Counted from the first letter of the stretch, positions 24,808 through 34,788 are shown. The stretch: DNA of 45,422 nucleotides from Bdellovibrio sp. 28-41-41 (GCA_002256935.1 NCGL01000025.1:1-45422); one strand, 5' to 3'. Notes: generated by a model not told the origin, from the sequence alone. A program made the numbers and translations.

Positions 24808-27800
24808 TGTTATTTGGTATAAGCTCCTATATTAAAGTCATCAAAGGGTCGATGCTGACATTCGTGGCGGATGCCGATTTACAGTATATATTGAAGGACG
24901 CACAGATTCATAAATCCGATCGCGGTCAAAAACTTCAGCGCGAAGATGTTCCTGGGTTTCTTTATTTAGTTTTAGAGGGCGAGATTTCTATCCGCTCGAA
25001 GAGTGGTCCAGAAATGGATCGAATGAAAGCAGGCCGTACACTTGAGTTACGTCCGTTGATGCTGGGCGAGAAATCTTGGCAGTATGACTGGGTGGCGGAA
25101 ACAAGCTGTGTGTATTTGCGAATTCCGTGGGGGCCATGCCAAGAGGGTTTGAAGAAAAATCCTGAGGCGTATAGTTATCTAGGTCGCATGTCGAGTTCCG
25201 TAATTTTACAAAAAACCAAACGCGATATGCGCGGTATTGGAATGACTTATGATTCCGTGGTTAAAATTGTTTCTAAATTAAAATTTGATAGTATTGAAGC
25301 GATCGTAGGTAAAGCTAGAAACCGGGTGTTCTGTATCGTTCAGCAAGGTGAAGTGCACGGGTATGTCGAATTAAATTCACAAAAACGAAAAGTCGTTACC
25401 TACCAAGCGGGCGACGCTGTCTTGTTTGACCTATTACAAACAACAGTTCAGTACAAGGGCAGTGAAAATAATAAACTATGGTATATGCCTGAATCCGACT
25501 GGGTTGAATCTGGTCTGGGTGCTGAATTTAGAAAATACTTAGACGTGTTTATTCATGGTGGCCAAAATTCAAAAGCGGCTGACAGTGAAGAGCCAACTTA
25601 TATCGGCGACACAGCACTGGCTGCAAAACCGACCGAGCGCGAATACGCAAAGGTTGGCGATCAAGAACTAGATCGAAAAACAAAAATGAAGTTCTACTTG
25701 TGGAAATACTTTCCGCCATTTATGGAGATCAGCTACGGTGACGACCGCAGTTTAGTTTCCATCATCGCGACATTGTCGGCGCAAATGGGTTTTCCAATGG
25801 GTCACAAGCGCGCGGATGCTAAAGTTAAAGGTTTAATCAGTACGCCCTCATTGGACAGCTTAGAGAAATTTAGTACGGCACTAGGTTTTGACTGCCAATT
25901 TTTCCTTTTTGAGCAAATTCCGCAGAATGAAGCCATCTGGCCATTCATCGTTCATTTAGATAGCGGTTTAAAAATCGTATTTGCGACTATGGGTGATGAG
26001 GCCATCGTTGGCGATCCAGAAAGTGGATTAGTTACAACACAAAGTTTATCGGATTTGCAATCTCGCCGTGTCGATAAACGGGCGATTTGTTTATTGCCAG
26101 GTAAAGGAATTAAAAAACGCCCAGATCCTGATATCCCTACAGAATCATTTATCGAAATGCTGTTTGAAAATAAAAAATGGGTAGGATTGTTTTTCGCAGC
26201 AGGAATGCTGGGATATCTGTTTGAGCTCATCTTGCCCGTATTGATTCAATATTTATTTGATAGTGTGATCATGGCACGAGAAACTCAGCTTCTTGGACCT
26301 GTCATTAGCGTCTATTTGTTTTTCTCGGTCACCAGCAGCTGGCTCAGCAGCTTTAGTCAGAAATTAACTTCAGATATCGGCGCCAACTTTGTATTGAGTT
26401 TAAAAAATCGAATCCTTCGCCGCGTTTCTATTTTGCCGATCGAGACATTTCGAGGTTTTGGAACCTCGGGAATATTAAGTCGTATCGCCGAAGTTGACCA
26501 AATGGGACAAATTCTGACGACCGGTGTTTTCAATAGTATTCTAAGTGTGTTTCTAATCTTTGGATCATTAAGTGTTCTGTGGTTATATCATCCGACATTG
26601 GTATTTGTAGTCGTTGCGGCGGTGCCATTTGAAATGGTGTTTTCGTTCTTGTTCCGTAATCGCATTGAGCGTCTAAAGGTCGATGATTCACGCATTCGAT
26701 CGCAAGAAAATCGTATGTTGATGGAGCATTTCACATCCGCAGAGGATATGAAGTCATTAAAAGGTCAGTTGACGACGCGTTGGCGCTGGGAATTACTAGC
26801 CGTTTCAGCGTCAAAGAATTTAAAACAGTTAGGTATTGTGAATTCGTTGTTTCAGGTGATTCATTTTGTCGTCGGCGAAGGCGTAAAGATTTTCTGTTTG
26901 TTAATCGCATTGAAGCTTTACACCGAAGGCAGTTTATCGTTAGGGCAAGTTATCGGTACGGCGTTCTTAGTACCAAAAATATTCTCGCCGTTGCAAAATT
27001 TAACGACTCATTTCTTTCAATTTTTATCGATCAGACCAACGTTGTCGATGATCAATGACTTTATTTATTCTCCGGTCGAGCTTTTAGATGAAGGGTCTGT
27101 GCCGAATAATCAGGAAAAACTGATGGGCGGAATAGAATTTCAAAACGTTGAATTCAGTTATGATTTAAATCCAACATTGAGATCAGTTAGCTTTCGAATA
27201 AATCCCGGCGAAAAGGTAGCTATTCTTGGACCAACGGGTTCTGGTAAGTCAGCCATCGCTAATTTGATGGCGGGGTTATACGAACCCAATGCCGGCAGTG
27301 TTGTGCTAGATGGCCGTCGCGCAGATCAGTGGCCGTTGACGTTTATCAGATCGTCGTTTGGGTTGGTTTCTCAGGAAGGTTCGTTATTTGGTGGCACCAT
27401 CGTCGAAAATATAGCACTAGGTGAAGCGACGCCCGATTTTGAAAAAGTACAGCGCGTGGCCGAACTGGTGGAAATGGATGACGAGATTTTAGCGAAACCA
27501 GGCGGGTATGACTTTGTACTGCAACCCGGTGGGTTGGGTGTCAGTGAAGGGCAAAAGCAACGTCTGTTAATTGCGCGTGCGCTTTACCATGACCCTTCAA
27601 TACTGTTATTTGATGAGGCTACGAGTTACCTAGATCCAAGTTTGGAAAAACGTATCGTAGAGCGAGTGCTGCGCATCTACCGCGAAAAAACAATCGTGTT
27701 CATCACTCACAGAACGCATTTAGCTACGAAAGTGGATAAGGTTCTATATTTAGAGAACGGAAAACTAGCAGAAGATGGCAATCATCGCGATTTAATCACT

Positions 27801-27851
27801 AGTCACCAGAAGTACTATGACTTCTATGTGTCCCATCTGGGAGTTGGCTGA
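24807..27851 (+). CDS. ABC exporter subunit 2 with CNB-like and degenerate C39-like domains
   Basis: 1014 residues with the same layout as the preceding gene: N-terminal barrel regions (FLYLVLEGEISIRSK, VFCIVQQGEVHGYV), degenerate C39-like domain (~310-430, no DCGxAC), membrane domain (~450-730), ATPase. Walker A GPTGSGKSA (808-816); signature VSEGQ (912-916) departs from LSGGQ; Walker B ILLFDEA (Asp936, Glu937). A non-canonical signature in one half is common in heterodimeric exporters, so subunits 1 and 2 probably pair. Substrate unknown: with no working protease domain, leader cleavage of a peptide would need another enzyme. Confidence 0.9.
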   Translation: MLFGISSYIKVIKGSMLTFVADADLQYILKDAQIHKSDRGQKLQREDVPGFLYLVLEGEISIRSKSGPEMDRMKAGRTLELRPLMLGEKSWQYDWVAETSCVYLRIPWGPCQEGLKKNPEAYSYLGRMSSSVILQKTKRDMRGIGMTYDSVVKIVSKLKFDSIEAIVGKARNRVFCIVQQGEVHGYVELNSQKRKVVTYQAGDAVLFDLLQTTVQYKGSENNKLWYMPESDWVESGLGAEFRKYLDVFIHGGQNSKAADSEEPTYIGDTALAAKPTEREYAKVGDQELDRKTKMKFYLWKYFPPFMEISYGDDRSLVSIIATLSAQMGFPMGHKRADAKVKGLISTPSLDSLEKFSTALGFDCQFFLFEQIPQNEAIWPFIVHLDSGLKIVFATMGDEAIVGDPESGLVTTQSLSDLQSRRVDKRAICLLPGKGIKKRPDPDIPTESFIEMLFENKKWVGLFFAAGMLGYLFELILPVLIQYLFDSVIMARETQLLGPVISVYLFFSVTSSWLSSFSQKLTSDIGANFVLSLKNRILRRVSILPIETFRGFGTSGILSRIAEVDQMGQILTTGVFNSILSVFLIFGSLSVLWLYHPTLVFVVVAAVPFEMVFSFLFRNRIERLKVDDSRIRSQENRMLMEHFTSAEDMKSLKGQLTTRWRWELLAVSASKNLKQLGIVNSLFQVIHFVVGEGVKIFCLLIALKLYTEGSLSLGQVIGTAFLVPKIFSPLQNLTTHFFQFLSIRPTLSMINDFIYSPVELLDEGSVPNNQEKLMGGIEFQNVEFSYDLNPTLRSVSFRINPGEKVAILGPTGSGKSAIANLMAGLYEPNAGSVVLDGRRADQWPLTFIRSSFGLVSQEGSLFGGTIVENIALGEATPDFEKVQRVAELVEMDDEILAKPGGYDFVLQPGGLGVSEGQKQRLLIARALYHDPSILLFDEATSYLDPSLEKRIVERVLRIYREKTIVFITHRTHLATKVDKVLYLENGKLAEDGNHRDLITSHQKYYDFYVSHLGVG

Positions 27852-27890
27852 CCTTTGGTCAGCTGCGATGTCACAGGGCTATTCGCCCTG
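27847..27890. terminator. two small hairpins between convergent genes
   Basis: GCTGACC/GGTCAGC (27847-27853 with 27857-27863) spans the stop of the ABC gene. CAGGGC/GCCCTG (27874-27879 with 27885-27890) spans the stop of the opposite gene. There is no poly-T run, so they are weak candidates for bidirectional termination. Confidence 0.3.
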
Positions 27891-28226
27891 ATCAAATCGT
27901 GTAGCGATATCAGTAGGCAAGCTTTCTACAGAAGCTATATGAGAGGCATCACTAGCGTTGTTCACGTAGGGATGGCCCTCGCTATCGAATTGAATAGCAT
28001 CCGTTTGCGCGATGAAGTCAGAAACTGAATCTGCTACCGCAACATTTTGATGCTCGCCAGGAAAGCCTTTGCTAAATGAAGCTAAAACTTCAATATCAGC
28101 AAAACCGCTCTGCCGGCTAAAAAGAGAGTTGTCGCCTTCTGTATGTGCCGCCTCTGGCGTAATACCTAGGTGGTTAGCAGAATCAACATCCATTTGAAAT
28201 TTATAATCATTTTCGTCACCAAACAT
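27879..28226 (-). CDS. small acidic hypothetical protein
   Basis: 115 residues, acidic, with no signal peptide and no membrane helix. Starts MFGDENDYKFQMDVDSANHL; ATG follows a GGGGG ribosome-binding site. No family recognised. Low in Lys and Arg, rich in Asp, Ser and Ala, with no Cys. It is convergent with the ABC export operon, 28 bp from its end. It could be a cargo of that exporter, but no double-glycine leader or RTX repeat is seen, so this is only a position-based guess. Confidence 0.6.
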   Translation of the reverse strand: MFGDENDYKFQMDVDSANHLGITPEAAHTEGDNSLFSRQSGFADIEVLASFSKGFPGEHQNVAVADSVSDFIAQTDAIQFDSEGHPYVNNASDASHIASVESLPTDIATRFDQGE

Positions 28227-28421
28227 GGAACCCCCGTTTGTTGGAACTTTTTTTTAACTGTATTCAGTATAGCAAATAAATCGCTTATAAAAAGGTCCGG
28301 TATCAAGATAGGACATGTGTCGCATTGAGAATCACCACGAGTTTCCAGATAGTTGCCGTAGTCGCCTGTCATCGCGGTGAACAGGTGTTTTTTCACTCGA
28401 CGATTTGTTTTGGGAACAAAT
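28227..28421. other. intergenic between two minus-strand genes
   Basis: Together with the terminator this gap is about 250 bp. It should hold the promoter of the small acidic gene. No protein or RNA is seen here. Confidence 0.35.
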
Positions 28422-28459
28422 AAAAAAAAGGCCCAAGCACCCGAATTGATGCTTGGGCC
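28422..28459 (-). terminator. Rho-independent terminator
   Basis: On the minus strand GGCCCAAGCA pairs with TGCTTGGGCC (28450-28459 with 28430-28439), loop 10 nt, then a run of eight T (28429-28422). It lies 15 bp after the stop of the exported protein gene at 28475. Confidence 0.88.
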
Positions 28460-28474
28460 GCGAGAATTTACGGA

Positions 28475-29239
28475 CTATCTAGGATCAGTATTGATCTTAA
28501 GTGATGTACGACCCTCGATTTCTTTTTTACTGTTAATTTGTTGTAGCATTGTGTTCCCTGTAACTCGTCCCGTAGTTACCATTGGGCCGTCATGGGCAAA
28601 GATTGCGAAATCATTGTTAGTTGGTGCTAAAGCATCGCTGACTTTGAATCCTAGTCTCCAAAGACCAATGAAGCTTGGGAATTCAACGTCTGAATTGGCA
28701 TTCACAGCGACCGATCCAAAGCTAGTGTCAAAGCCCATGTTCACGAATTCTTCGTTAACAGATTTTCCAAAGCAAGATAAGTTGTACATCAAACGAAGTT
28801 TTTTCTTCAATTTAGTGACAAGTTCACGCTGAGCGGGTGTATTGGCTCTTAGGAGACTGTTGGATAAGTCCGAAATACGTGTGCCGCCATTGAAGAAGTG
28901 CAACCGATTTGGGCTGCCATGTAACGACAAGATCACATCGATAGCTTTGACTCGTTCATCCAGGGCTAGAGTTCTAAGTAAATTGACAAAATTAGTGCTG
29001 GTCGCCACTCGGTCATATTGTCCAATCACACGACTGTATTCGCTGGCTAATATTCCGTTAGGGATAGCTCGGGTTAAGCCTTCCAATGTGCGGTACAAAT
29101 CACGTGACTCCCTTGGTGCGAAAACGTCTAATTCCGACACGACCACTAGGACGCGTTCGCTTTTAGTGATTTCCGCTTTGGCCTGAAATGCTGTAGTCAT
29201 CGCTAATGCCACCACTGCTAGTTTGATAAAGTTCTTCAT
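28475..29239 (-). CDS. exported protein, possible caspase-like (clan CD) fold
   Basis: 254 residues. Sec signal peptide (MKNFIKLAVVALAMTTAFQA, cleavage near AKA). After a beta/alpha region come VILSLHGSPN and later LRLMYNLSCFGKSVNEEF. A His-Gly at the end of one strand and a Cys after the next (HG ... SCxG) is the catalytic layout of clan CD cysteine peptidases such as caspases and gingipains; this match is by eye and unproven. Good AAGGAG ribosome-binding site. It is divergent from the TPR/HTH regulator at 29390, which may control it. Confidence 0.75.
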   Translation of the reverse strand: MKNFIKLAVVALAMTTAFQAKAEITKSERVLVVVSELDVFAPRESRDLYRTLEGLTRAIPNGILASEYSRVIGQYDRVATSTNFVNLLRTLALDERVKAIDVILSLHGSPNRLHFFNGGTRISDLSNSLLRANTPAQRELVTKLKKKLRLMYNLSCFGKSVNEEFVNMGFDTSFGSVAVNANSDVEFPSFIGLWRLGFKVSDALAPTNNDFAIFAHDGPMVTTGRVTGNTMLQQINSKKEIEGRTSLKINTDPR

Positions 29240-29330
29240 AAATTCTCCTTTTATGTAGAGGCAGTTAATTCTGCCTCGTTGCTTATGAACCTAATTTACG
29301 GCGTCTGGTGGAATAAATAAATTAACGCTA

Positions 29331-29361
29331 TTAAACAAAATGTGATACAATTTGATATAAT
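29331..29361 (+). promoter_or_regulatory. candidate promoter of the TPR/HTH regulator gene
   Basis: TATAAT at 29356-29361 in a very AT-rich divergent spacer. TTAAAC at 29331-29336 is a poor -35 at a 19-bp spacing. The start codon is 28 bp downstream. Confidence 0.35.
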
Positions 29362-29389
29362 TATATATTTAATCTAAGTTGTTGAAATA

Positions 29390-31204
29390 ATGATTAAAAC
29401 AGACCTAATTGTTAAAACATTCAATGCCGGAGATTATAAGAAAGTCATCGACCTTAGTGGTGACTACCTTAACGAATATAACTTCGAGCTTTCATCCAAG
29501 CGAGCTCAACCTTCATTAGTTTCCAGAGTGGTCGTTGGCAGCTATGTATTTCTGGGTGAACTTAAGAAAGCATTGTCTTTATATAAGAAGGCGAAGTCTT
29601 CACTAGTAAAAGATGATCTAGCGATTGTTCTGTTTTATCTTGCGATCGGGCAAACACGCGCCGGTGAGTTTGATTCTGCGAAAGAGTTAATTCTAGAATG
29701 TCATCTACTATACAAAGAACATCCTAAAAATTCTTTTATTCAATTTGGGTTATATCAAGCCTTGGGATTTTTAAGTTACTTCAGATCGCGATTCAGAAAA
29801 TCTTTGATATACGCAGAAAAGGCGACAGAGGCTGCTCACGACACTAAAGATATTAGTCTGATTATTTTAGCAGAAGATCTGTATGCAAATAACCAAATTA
29901 TATCGGGACAAATCTATTCCGGTATCGGGGCGCTTAAAAAATGTTACGCTAAATCATTAAAAGCCAGAAATATGAATCTGGCGAAATCGATTCGTGTCAG
30001 TGTTATCTCTTTTGAATCCCAGTACGGATTGTTGGCTAAACCGATTGGAACGTTAAAAAGTCACCTTAAGAAAATTCATCCTCAGAATGCCTACTCTCGA
30101 AACTTAATATGGCTAGCGCTGCTTAACGAGTATTTGAATCAAGGCCGATTGAAAGACTTTGAAGACCATTATCCGTCAGCCCAGAAAGAGGTTTTCAAGG
30201 TGACTCAACATCGTCATCAGATATTACTTCGATTTAAGTGGGCCCACTGGGAATTTTTGCGCTTCAATTACGAAGCCGCACTGCTTGAACTTGCTAAAAT
30301 CGAAGAAGCCCTTTCATTAAAGAATGATATCCTGCTATTGTCGCAAATCTATGGTTTGCGATATAAGATTCTGAAAGAAAGAAATCCAGAACGGGCCGAG
30401 CAAATTTTATCGCAATTGAAATTTTGGCAGAAAATTACGGGTAGTAATCAGTCAACGAGTCATCTGATGCGTATCAAGGGAACATCGACTGTGTCACAGT
30501 CCCAAGATAAAATCGGTAATATGATTAACGAGTATTATCAGTCAGGCAGCCCGGACGCTATTCATCAGTTAACCCGTCACCATCGGTGGATTCATTTTCA
30601 TGACTGTTTGGATCACACATTGATTCGCGCCCATCAATTCAAGCGCGTTTTGATAATGGGATTTGCTCAAAATCGAGCGCTGTATTTAACCAATCAAAAT
30701 TGGACATTTATTGAAAAACCGACATCGCTGGTGCAAAAGCTAGTTGGACGCCTCAGCATCGAGCCGTTATCGAAAGAACAATTGGTGGGTTTAATCTGGG
30801 GGTACACATACGATCCGTTGACTCACGATCCGATGCTGATGACATTGATCCAGCGAGCACGAAAGTACCTTGAATTGATGGGCTTAAAAATTACGGTCAG
30901 TGATGGGATTTATCATTTGGATCAGCCACTTCTACTGAGTGAACTGTCCGCAAAATGGGCGAGCAAAACCAAAACATCCTCTTTGCAATCCGCATTTCAG
31001 GCTGACGGAAAACTGACCTATCGGCAGTTTCAAATTTTGGAAACTATTTCAAAATCTATAGAGCCAATCACCATCGGTAACTTAATAAAAATGAAAAAAA
31101 TGTCACGGATGACTTTATTCAGAGATTTGCGGGAATTGCATTTACAAAATAAAATAATCCGTTTAGGACAGGGTAGAGGTGTTAGTTATGTTATCAGTAG
31201 TTAA
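29390..31204 (+). CDS. TPR-repeat protein with C-terminal HTH (regulator)
   Basis: 604 residues. The N-terminal ~350 residues are helical repeats of TPR type (YKKVIDLSGDYLNEY, KKALSLYKKAKSSL, YAEKATEAAHDTK). Residues ~430-510 look like an OmpR/SARP-like segment (LVGLIWGYTYDPLTHDPMLM, LIQRARKYLELMGLK). The C-terminus (~540-604: LTYRQFQILETIS, GNLIKMKKMSRMTLFRDLRE) is a winged helix-turn-helix. No signal peptide, so a cytoplasmic transcription regulator is likely. Divergent from the exported protein at 28475; overlaps the next gene by 17 bp. Confidence 0.8.
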   Translation: MIKTDLIVKTFNAGDYKKVIDLSGDYLNEYNFELSSKRAQPSLVSRVVVGSYVFLGELKKALSLYKKAKSSLVKDDLAIVLFYLAIGQTRAGEFDSAKELILECHLLYKEHPKNSFIQFGLYQALGFLSYFRSRFRKSLIYAEKATEAAHDTKDISLIILAEDLYANNQIISGQIYSGIGALKKCYAKSLKARNMNLAKSIRVSVISFESQYGLLAKPIGTLKSHLKKIHPQNAYSRNLIWLALLNEYLNQGRLKDFEDHYPSAQKEVFKVTQHRHQILLRFKWAHWEFLRFNYEAALLELAKIEEALSLKNDILLLSQIYGLRYKILKERNPERAEQILSQLKFWQKITGSNQSTSHLMRIKGTSTVSQSQDKIGNMINEYYQSGSPDAIHQLTRHHRWIHFHDCLDHTLIRAHQFKRVLIMGFAQNRALYLTNQNWTFIEKPTSLVQKLVGRLSIEPLSKEQLVGLIWGYTYDPLTHDPMLMTLIQRARKYLELMGLKITVSDGIYHLDQPLLLSELSAKWASKTKTSSLQSAFQADGKLTYRQFQILETISKSIEPITIGNLIKMKKMSRMTLFRDLRELHLQNKIIRLGQGRGVSYVISS

Positions 31205-31694
31205 ATCAGGTATTTTAGTTTTATTGGCAACAACGTTGGTACATGCAGAAGAAATTAATTTGTCGGGTATGTATGTGGTTCCTACCAATGACCCTGAATT
31301 AACTCTGGCTTCGCAATTTAAAGTTTCTGATTACAAAGTGATCGAGCCTAATTCAAAACAACCCACTATTCAATTTACTCTGCCGGTCGAACTAACAGGT
31401 GTTTCAAAAGCGTTAGTTTTCAAACGCCAAATGGTAATCGATGCGAAAGAGAATACCTCACTTTTTACGTCAGCTTCTGGATCAGCGCTTTGTTATGGTG
31501 CGTGGAAATCGCTCAAATGTTTTTTCAAATTTAAAAATCTAACGTTGGACCCGGTTAAGGCCGAAGCGACTATGGCCAATGTTTTTCAAGGTCTTGAGTT
31601 CACTCAAAAGGTCGCGCTGATGAATAGATTCATGGGCGAACCTGTAGGTATTCTGCAAATCGACACCAGTATCGACACCGACGAAGCTCCTTAA
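31188..31694 (+). CDS. periplasmic hypothetical protein
   Basis: 168 residues from ATG 31188, chosen because AGAGG lies 8 bp upstream; GTG 31179 is an alternative. Signal peptide MLSVVKSGILVLLATTLVHA, then a ~145-residue beta-rich domain with two Cys (ALCYGAWKSLKCFFK). No family recognised. The start overlaps the end of the regulator gene by 17 bp, so it is probably cotranscribed. Confidence 0.7.
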   Translation: MLSVVKSGILVLLATTLVHAEEINLSGMYVVPTNDPELTLASQFKVSDYKVIEPNSKQPTIQFTLPVELTGVSKALVFKRQMVIDAKENTSLFTSASGSALCYGAWKSLKCFFKFKNLTLDPVKAEATMANVFQGLEFTQKVALMNRFMGEPVGILQIDTSIDTDEAP

Positions 31695-31705
31695 ATTCTA
31701 TCGAG

Positions 31706-33751
31706 TTAGTGTGAAGCCGTCATACCCATCTTATCAAACAAGAACGTCCAGATCAGTGTCTGAGCTTTCCAAGCGATCGTATTTTGATAAGTAACCGTCG
31801 TCATAAAATGGCCCGAATTAGGAAGTGATACAAAATTCACATTCTCTGGCGTGGTTGAATGATGTTTCAAGGCAAATGCGATTTTCGCTGAGTGCACCAT
31901 ATTCACGCGCGAATCCATGCGGCCGTTCATGAATAGCATGTGCGGTGTTGGCAGAGGCATTTGCGCGCGGAATACCGGGCTCCATTGTTTTAAATAAGCT
32001 AAAACTTTAGCCACACGACTATCGCCATATTCGTACGCCCAGCCATCGCCAAACTGCGCATCTAATACTTCTTTTCTTAACTGATCATTCACGCCGTTGC
32101 CCGACACTACGATACCGATGACATCAGGATACAGTAGTCCTGTGGCAGAAACTAGGAAGCCACCATTTGACCAACCCTGGATCGCTGTAATCGCTGGCGA
32201 TGACAATTCCATCGCGTGCACTAGCTTTGCTGTAGCTACAAAGTCTTCCATCGTTTTGTGTTTGTTTTCGAACATCGCTGATTCATGCCATTTCTTTCCA
32301 AATTCGTTGCCACCGCGTAATGCCGGTCCCGCAATGATGCCGCCATTTTTAATAAAGTGTGCATCCATCTTAGCATTGAATGAATTCATGTAACCCGCCG
32401 ACATAAAGCCGCCATAACCATAGATCAACAACCCATTTTTTCCATCGCGTTTTAAATCTTTTCGGTAGGTTAATCTTACTGGTATTCTAGTTCCATCTTT
32501 GCTGGTCGCCCAGTGAATGGCACTTATAAAGTCAACGCCATCAAAACTCATCATTTGTTTTTCAAGAGTTGGATCAAGGTAGCGTTTTTCTTTGAGTGAG
32601 TATTTAAACGTTACACCTTGTTTGAAATGACTGCTGACAACAACGTCGACGATGTCGCTATCAGTTTTAAATCTAACTGCGTTTTTCAAACAGCAAGATG
32701 GCGATGGGACGGCAGCGATTTCTTTGCCCGAGTAGTCCAAAATTTTTGTCACGATCGTTGGACCCCAAAATGTATTCACGGAAATGTGGTCGTCATGGAA
32801 TTCAACAGATTCGATCACGGAATCTTTTGCTGTTTGGTAAACAACGTCCCAATGGCTTTTGCCATTTTTACGACTGTGGCGCAGGACTTTGCCTTGATTA
32901 TTCCAAGAATCGTTCGCAAAAATCATTGTATCACCGTTATCACGCACAGATAAACCGGCAATTTCAACATCGGTATTAAAAAAGGATTTTGGCAAAAATA
33001 TTTTCCGTTTATCTTTGATTAACAAATGCGCGTGATTGTCTTCGAACTTCACATAGGCATCTTTATCCATGAACAATAGAGTTTCATTTTTTACAACACT
33101 GACAGCGCCCGTTTTTAAATTGTAAGTTGAAAGAGACGGGCCTTTTTCGCCGCGCAGTTTTTTCTCTGCATTTAAGAAGAAAAATTCGTTGTCATTCTTC
33201 CAGGTGATCTGTTGACCATCAGTTTGAAAATGCTGGACTACTTTTTTAGAGTTCAAATCATAAATGTACATTTGAAAAATATCGATATTGCCATTGTCTG
33301 TCGCTGTTAAAATCACATGGCTATCTTTCGGTGTCGCATAGACTTGTAGCAACGAGAACGACCCGTCATGCTTGATGGTGGTAGTGTCTAGGATTTCTTT
33401 GCGGCCGGCTGAGGTGATTCGAAACAAGGATTGTGGCTTGTTAAGTCCCATAAAACGCAGTTCATAACTAGCAAGTGTATTGTTGTCCACGCTAATGGCC
33501 GTAGGCTTGGAATTCAAGCTTAAAACAACATCAGAAACAGTGGAATAGTTATCAGATTCATGCAGTTTTCGTATAGATTCGCCGGACTCTTTGCTGACCC
33601 AAGCTTGCCTTAAGATCAAATTTTGTTCTAACCAGAGCGCATATTTTTCTGCGGGTTCTCTGTAGAATCCAAGGCACGCTTTTGGATCAGCGGATGCTAA
33701 TTGAGCCAATCCTGTTAGTAACATTACGGTAGATAGACGCCAAAATCTCAT
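31706..33751 (-). CDS. prolyl oligopeptidase family serine peptidase (S9)
   Basis: 681 residues with a signal peptide (MRFWRLSTVMLLTGLAQLAS). The N-terminal ~400 residues are a beta-propeller. The C-terminal alpha/beta-hydrolase has GYGGF, GWSNGG (Ser528), Asp613 in GRMDSRV and His648 in SGHFM, the full S9A triad. Such enzymes cut short peptides after proline. Export to the periplasm suggests degradation of prey or environmental peptides (inference). Convergent with the gene at 31188. Confidence 0.93.
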   Translation of the reverse strand: MRFWRLSTVMLLTGLAQLASADPKACLGFYREPAEKYALWLEQNLILRQAWVSKESGESIRKLHESDNYSTVSDVVLSLNSKPTAISVDNNTLASYELRFMGLNKPQSLFRITSAGRKEILDTTTIKHDGSFSLLQVYATPKDSHVILTATDNGNIDIFQMYIYDLNSKKVVQHFQTDGQQITWKNDNEFFFLNAEKKLRGEKGPSLSTYNLKTGAVSVVKNETLLFMDKDAYVKFEDNHAHLLIKDKRKIFLPKSFFNTDVEIAGLSVRDNGDTMIFANDSWNNQGKVLRHSRKNGKSHWDVVYQTAKDSVIESVEFHDDHISVNTFWGPTIVTKILDYSGKEIAAVPSPSCCLKNAVRFKTDSDIVDVVVSSHFKQGVTFKYSLKEKRYLDPTLEKQMMSFDGVDFISAIHWATSKDGTRIPVRLTYRKDLKRDGKNGLLIYGYGGFMSAGYMNSFNAKMDAHFIKNGGIIAGPALRGGNEFGKKWHESAMFENKHKTMEDFVATAKLVHAMELSSPAITAIQGWSNGGFLVSATGLLYPDVIGIVVSGNGVNDQLRKEVLDAQFGDGWAYEYGDSRVAKVLAYLKQWSPVFRAQMPLPTPHMLFMNGRMDSRVNMVHSAKIAFALKHHSTTPENVNFVSLPNSGHFMTTVTYQNTIAWKAQTLIWTFLFDKMGMTASH

Positions 33752-34029
33752 ATCAGTACTTCCTTACTCAAAACGAGCATCCTAATCGAAAGGCAAACTA
33801 ATTTCTAATGTAGAGTTTTAGACGATGTGACCATCTCTGGCGCTGTATCAGAGCGAGACACGACGGCAAAAAAGGTCATTTTCTGGCAGAGAGCAACACT
33901 TTGGAATTTCGTTTCATGATGAGATTCCTTCGACAAACAAAATAGATAGATGACTTGGCATGAGACTTAAATGTGGCCTGTGAATCGCACAGTATTAAGA
34001 CAAAGCCCTTCAAAATGAAGGAGGAGATT

Positions 34030-34788
34030 ATGAAAAAACAGTTACTATTATTAGCAGTTCTAGCGTCGATGGTTGGTGTCGGTTGTTCTTCAAAAACAAA
34101 TACGGCCACTCCGCCTGTAGAAACTACAACGACAACAGCCGTTGATCCAGGCACACCAGGCGGTGGCGGCACGGACGGTGGATTGTCAGATGGCGGCGGC
34201 GACACAGTCGATTTCGTACCTGTTAGCTTCTCGATCTTCAACTCATATGTAGGAACTCATCCTATTAACAGTCCAAAGAACATCAAGATCTCGGTGAATT
34301 TAACAGAAGTAGACTCAACACTTAAGTATGCTGGATCAGTTAAGATTTCCTACGAAGATAACGGTCAGACATTCACTGGTACTTTTGAATCAAGTGCAGA
34401 TAATAATCAAAACATCAGCGGTTTAAAAGACAATGACGTTCCTGAATCGACGTATAACTACTGGTTTGCAAAAGATGGCAAGACAGTATTCACGGGAATT
34501 TTCCAAGATGCATTAGGTTCAGTGGTTCTTGTTATCGACAAAACAGTAGACCAAGGCGATGGCCAAGGCACAGGTTACGTAAGTGGTTCCGTGTACTTTA
34601 AAAACTTCGCACAATCACAAGCGACACAGAGTCCATATCGCAAATGCTGGTTCATCTATGCAGGTCCTTATGATTGCCGATCTACTGAAGTTATGCAGAA
34701 GACTTCTTTAACTCTAGGCACAGGCGAAGGTTACAGAAAGCTTGGAACATTCACAGGTATGTCGAAAGTAAACGCATTTAATTTATAA
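34030..34788 (+). CDS. lipoprotein of unknown function
   Basis: 252 residues from ATG 34030, which follows GAGGAG by 3 bases; the open frame extends upstream to 33973 without a better start. The signal MKKQLLLLAVLASMVGVGCS has lipobox VGVGC. A low-complexity Thr/Pro/Gly/Asp linker (to about residue 60) precedes a beta-rich domain with a KCWFIYAGPYDCRS Cys pair. No family recognised. Probably surface or outer-membrane attached. Confidence 0.75.
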   Translation: MKKQLLLLAVLASMVGVGCSSKTNTATPPVETTTTTAVDPGTPGGGGTDGGLSDGGGDTVDFVPVSFSIFNSYVGTHPINSPKNIKISVNLTEVDSTLKYAGSVKISYEDNGQTFTGTFESSADNNQNISGLKDNDVPESTYNYWFAKDGKTVFTGIFQDALGSVVLVIDKTVDQGDGQGTGYVSGSVYFKNFAQSQATQSPYRKCWFIYAGPYDCRSTEVMQKTSLTLGTGEGYRKLGTFTGMSKVNAFNL

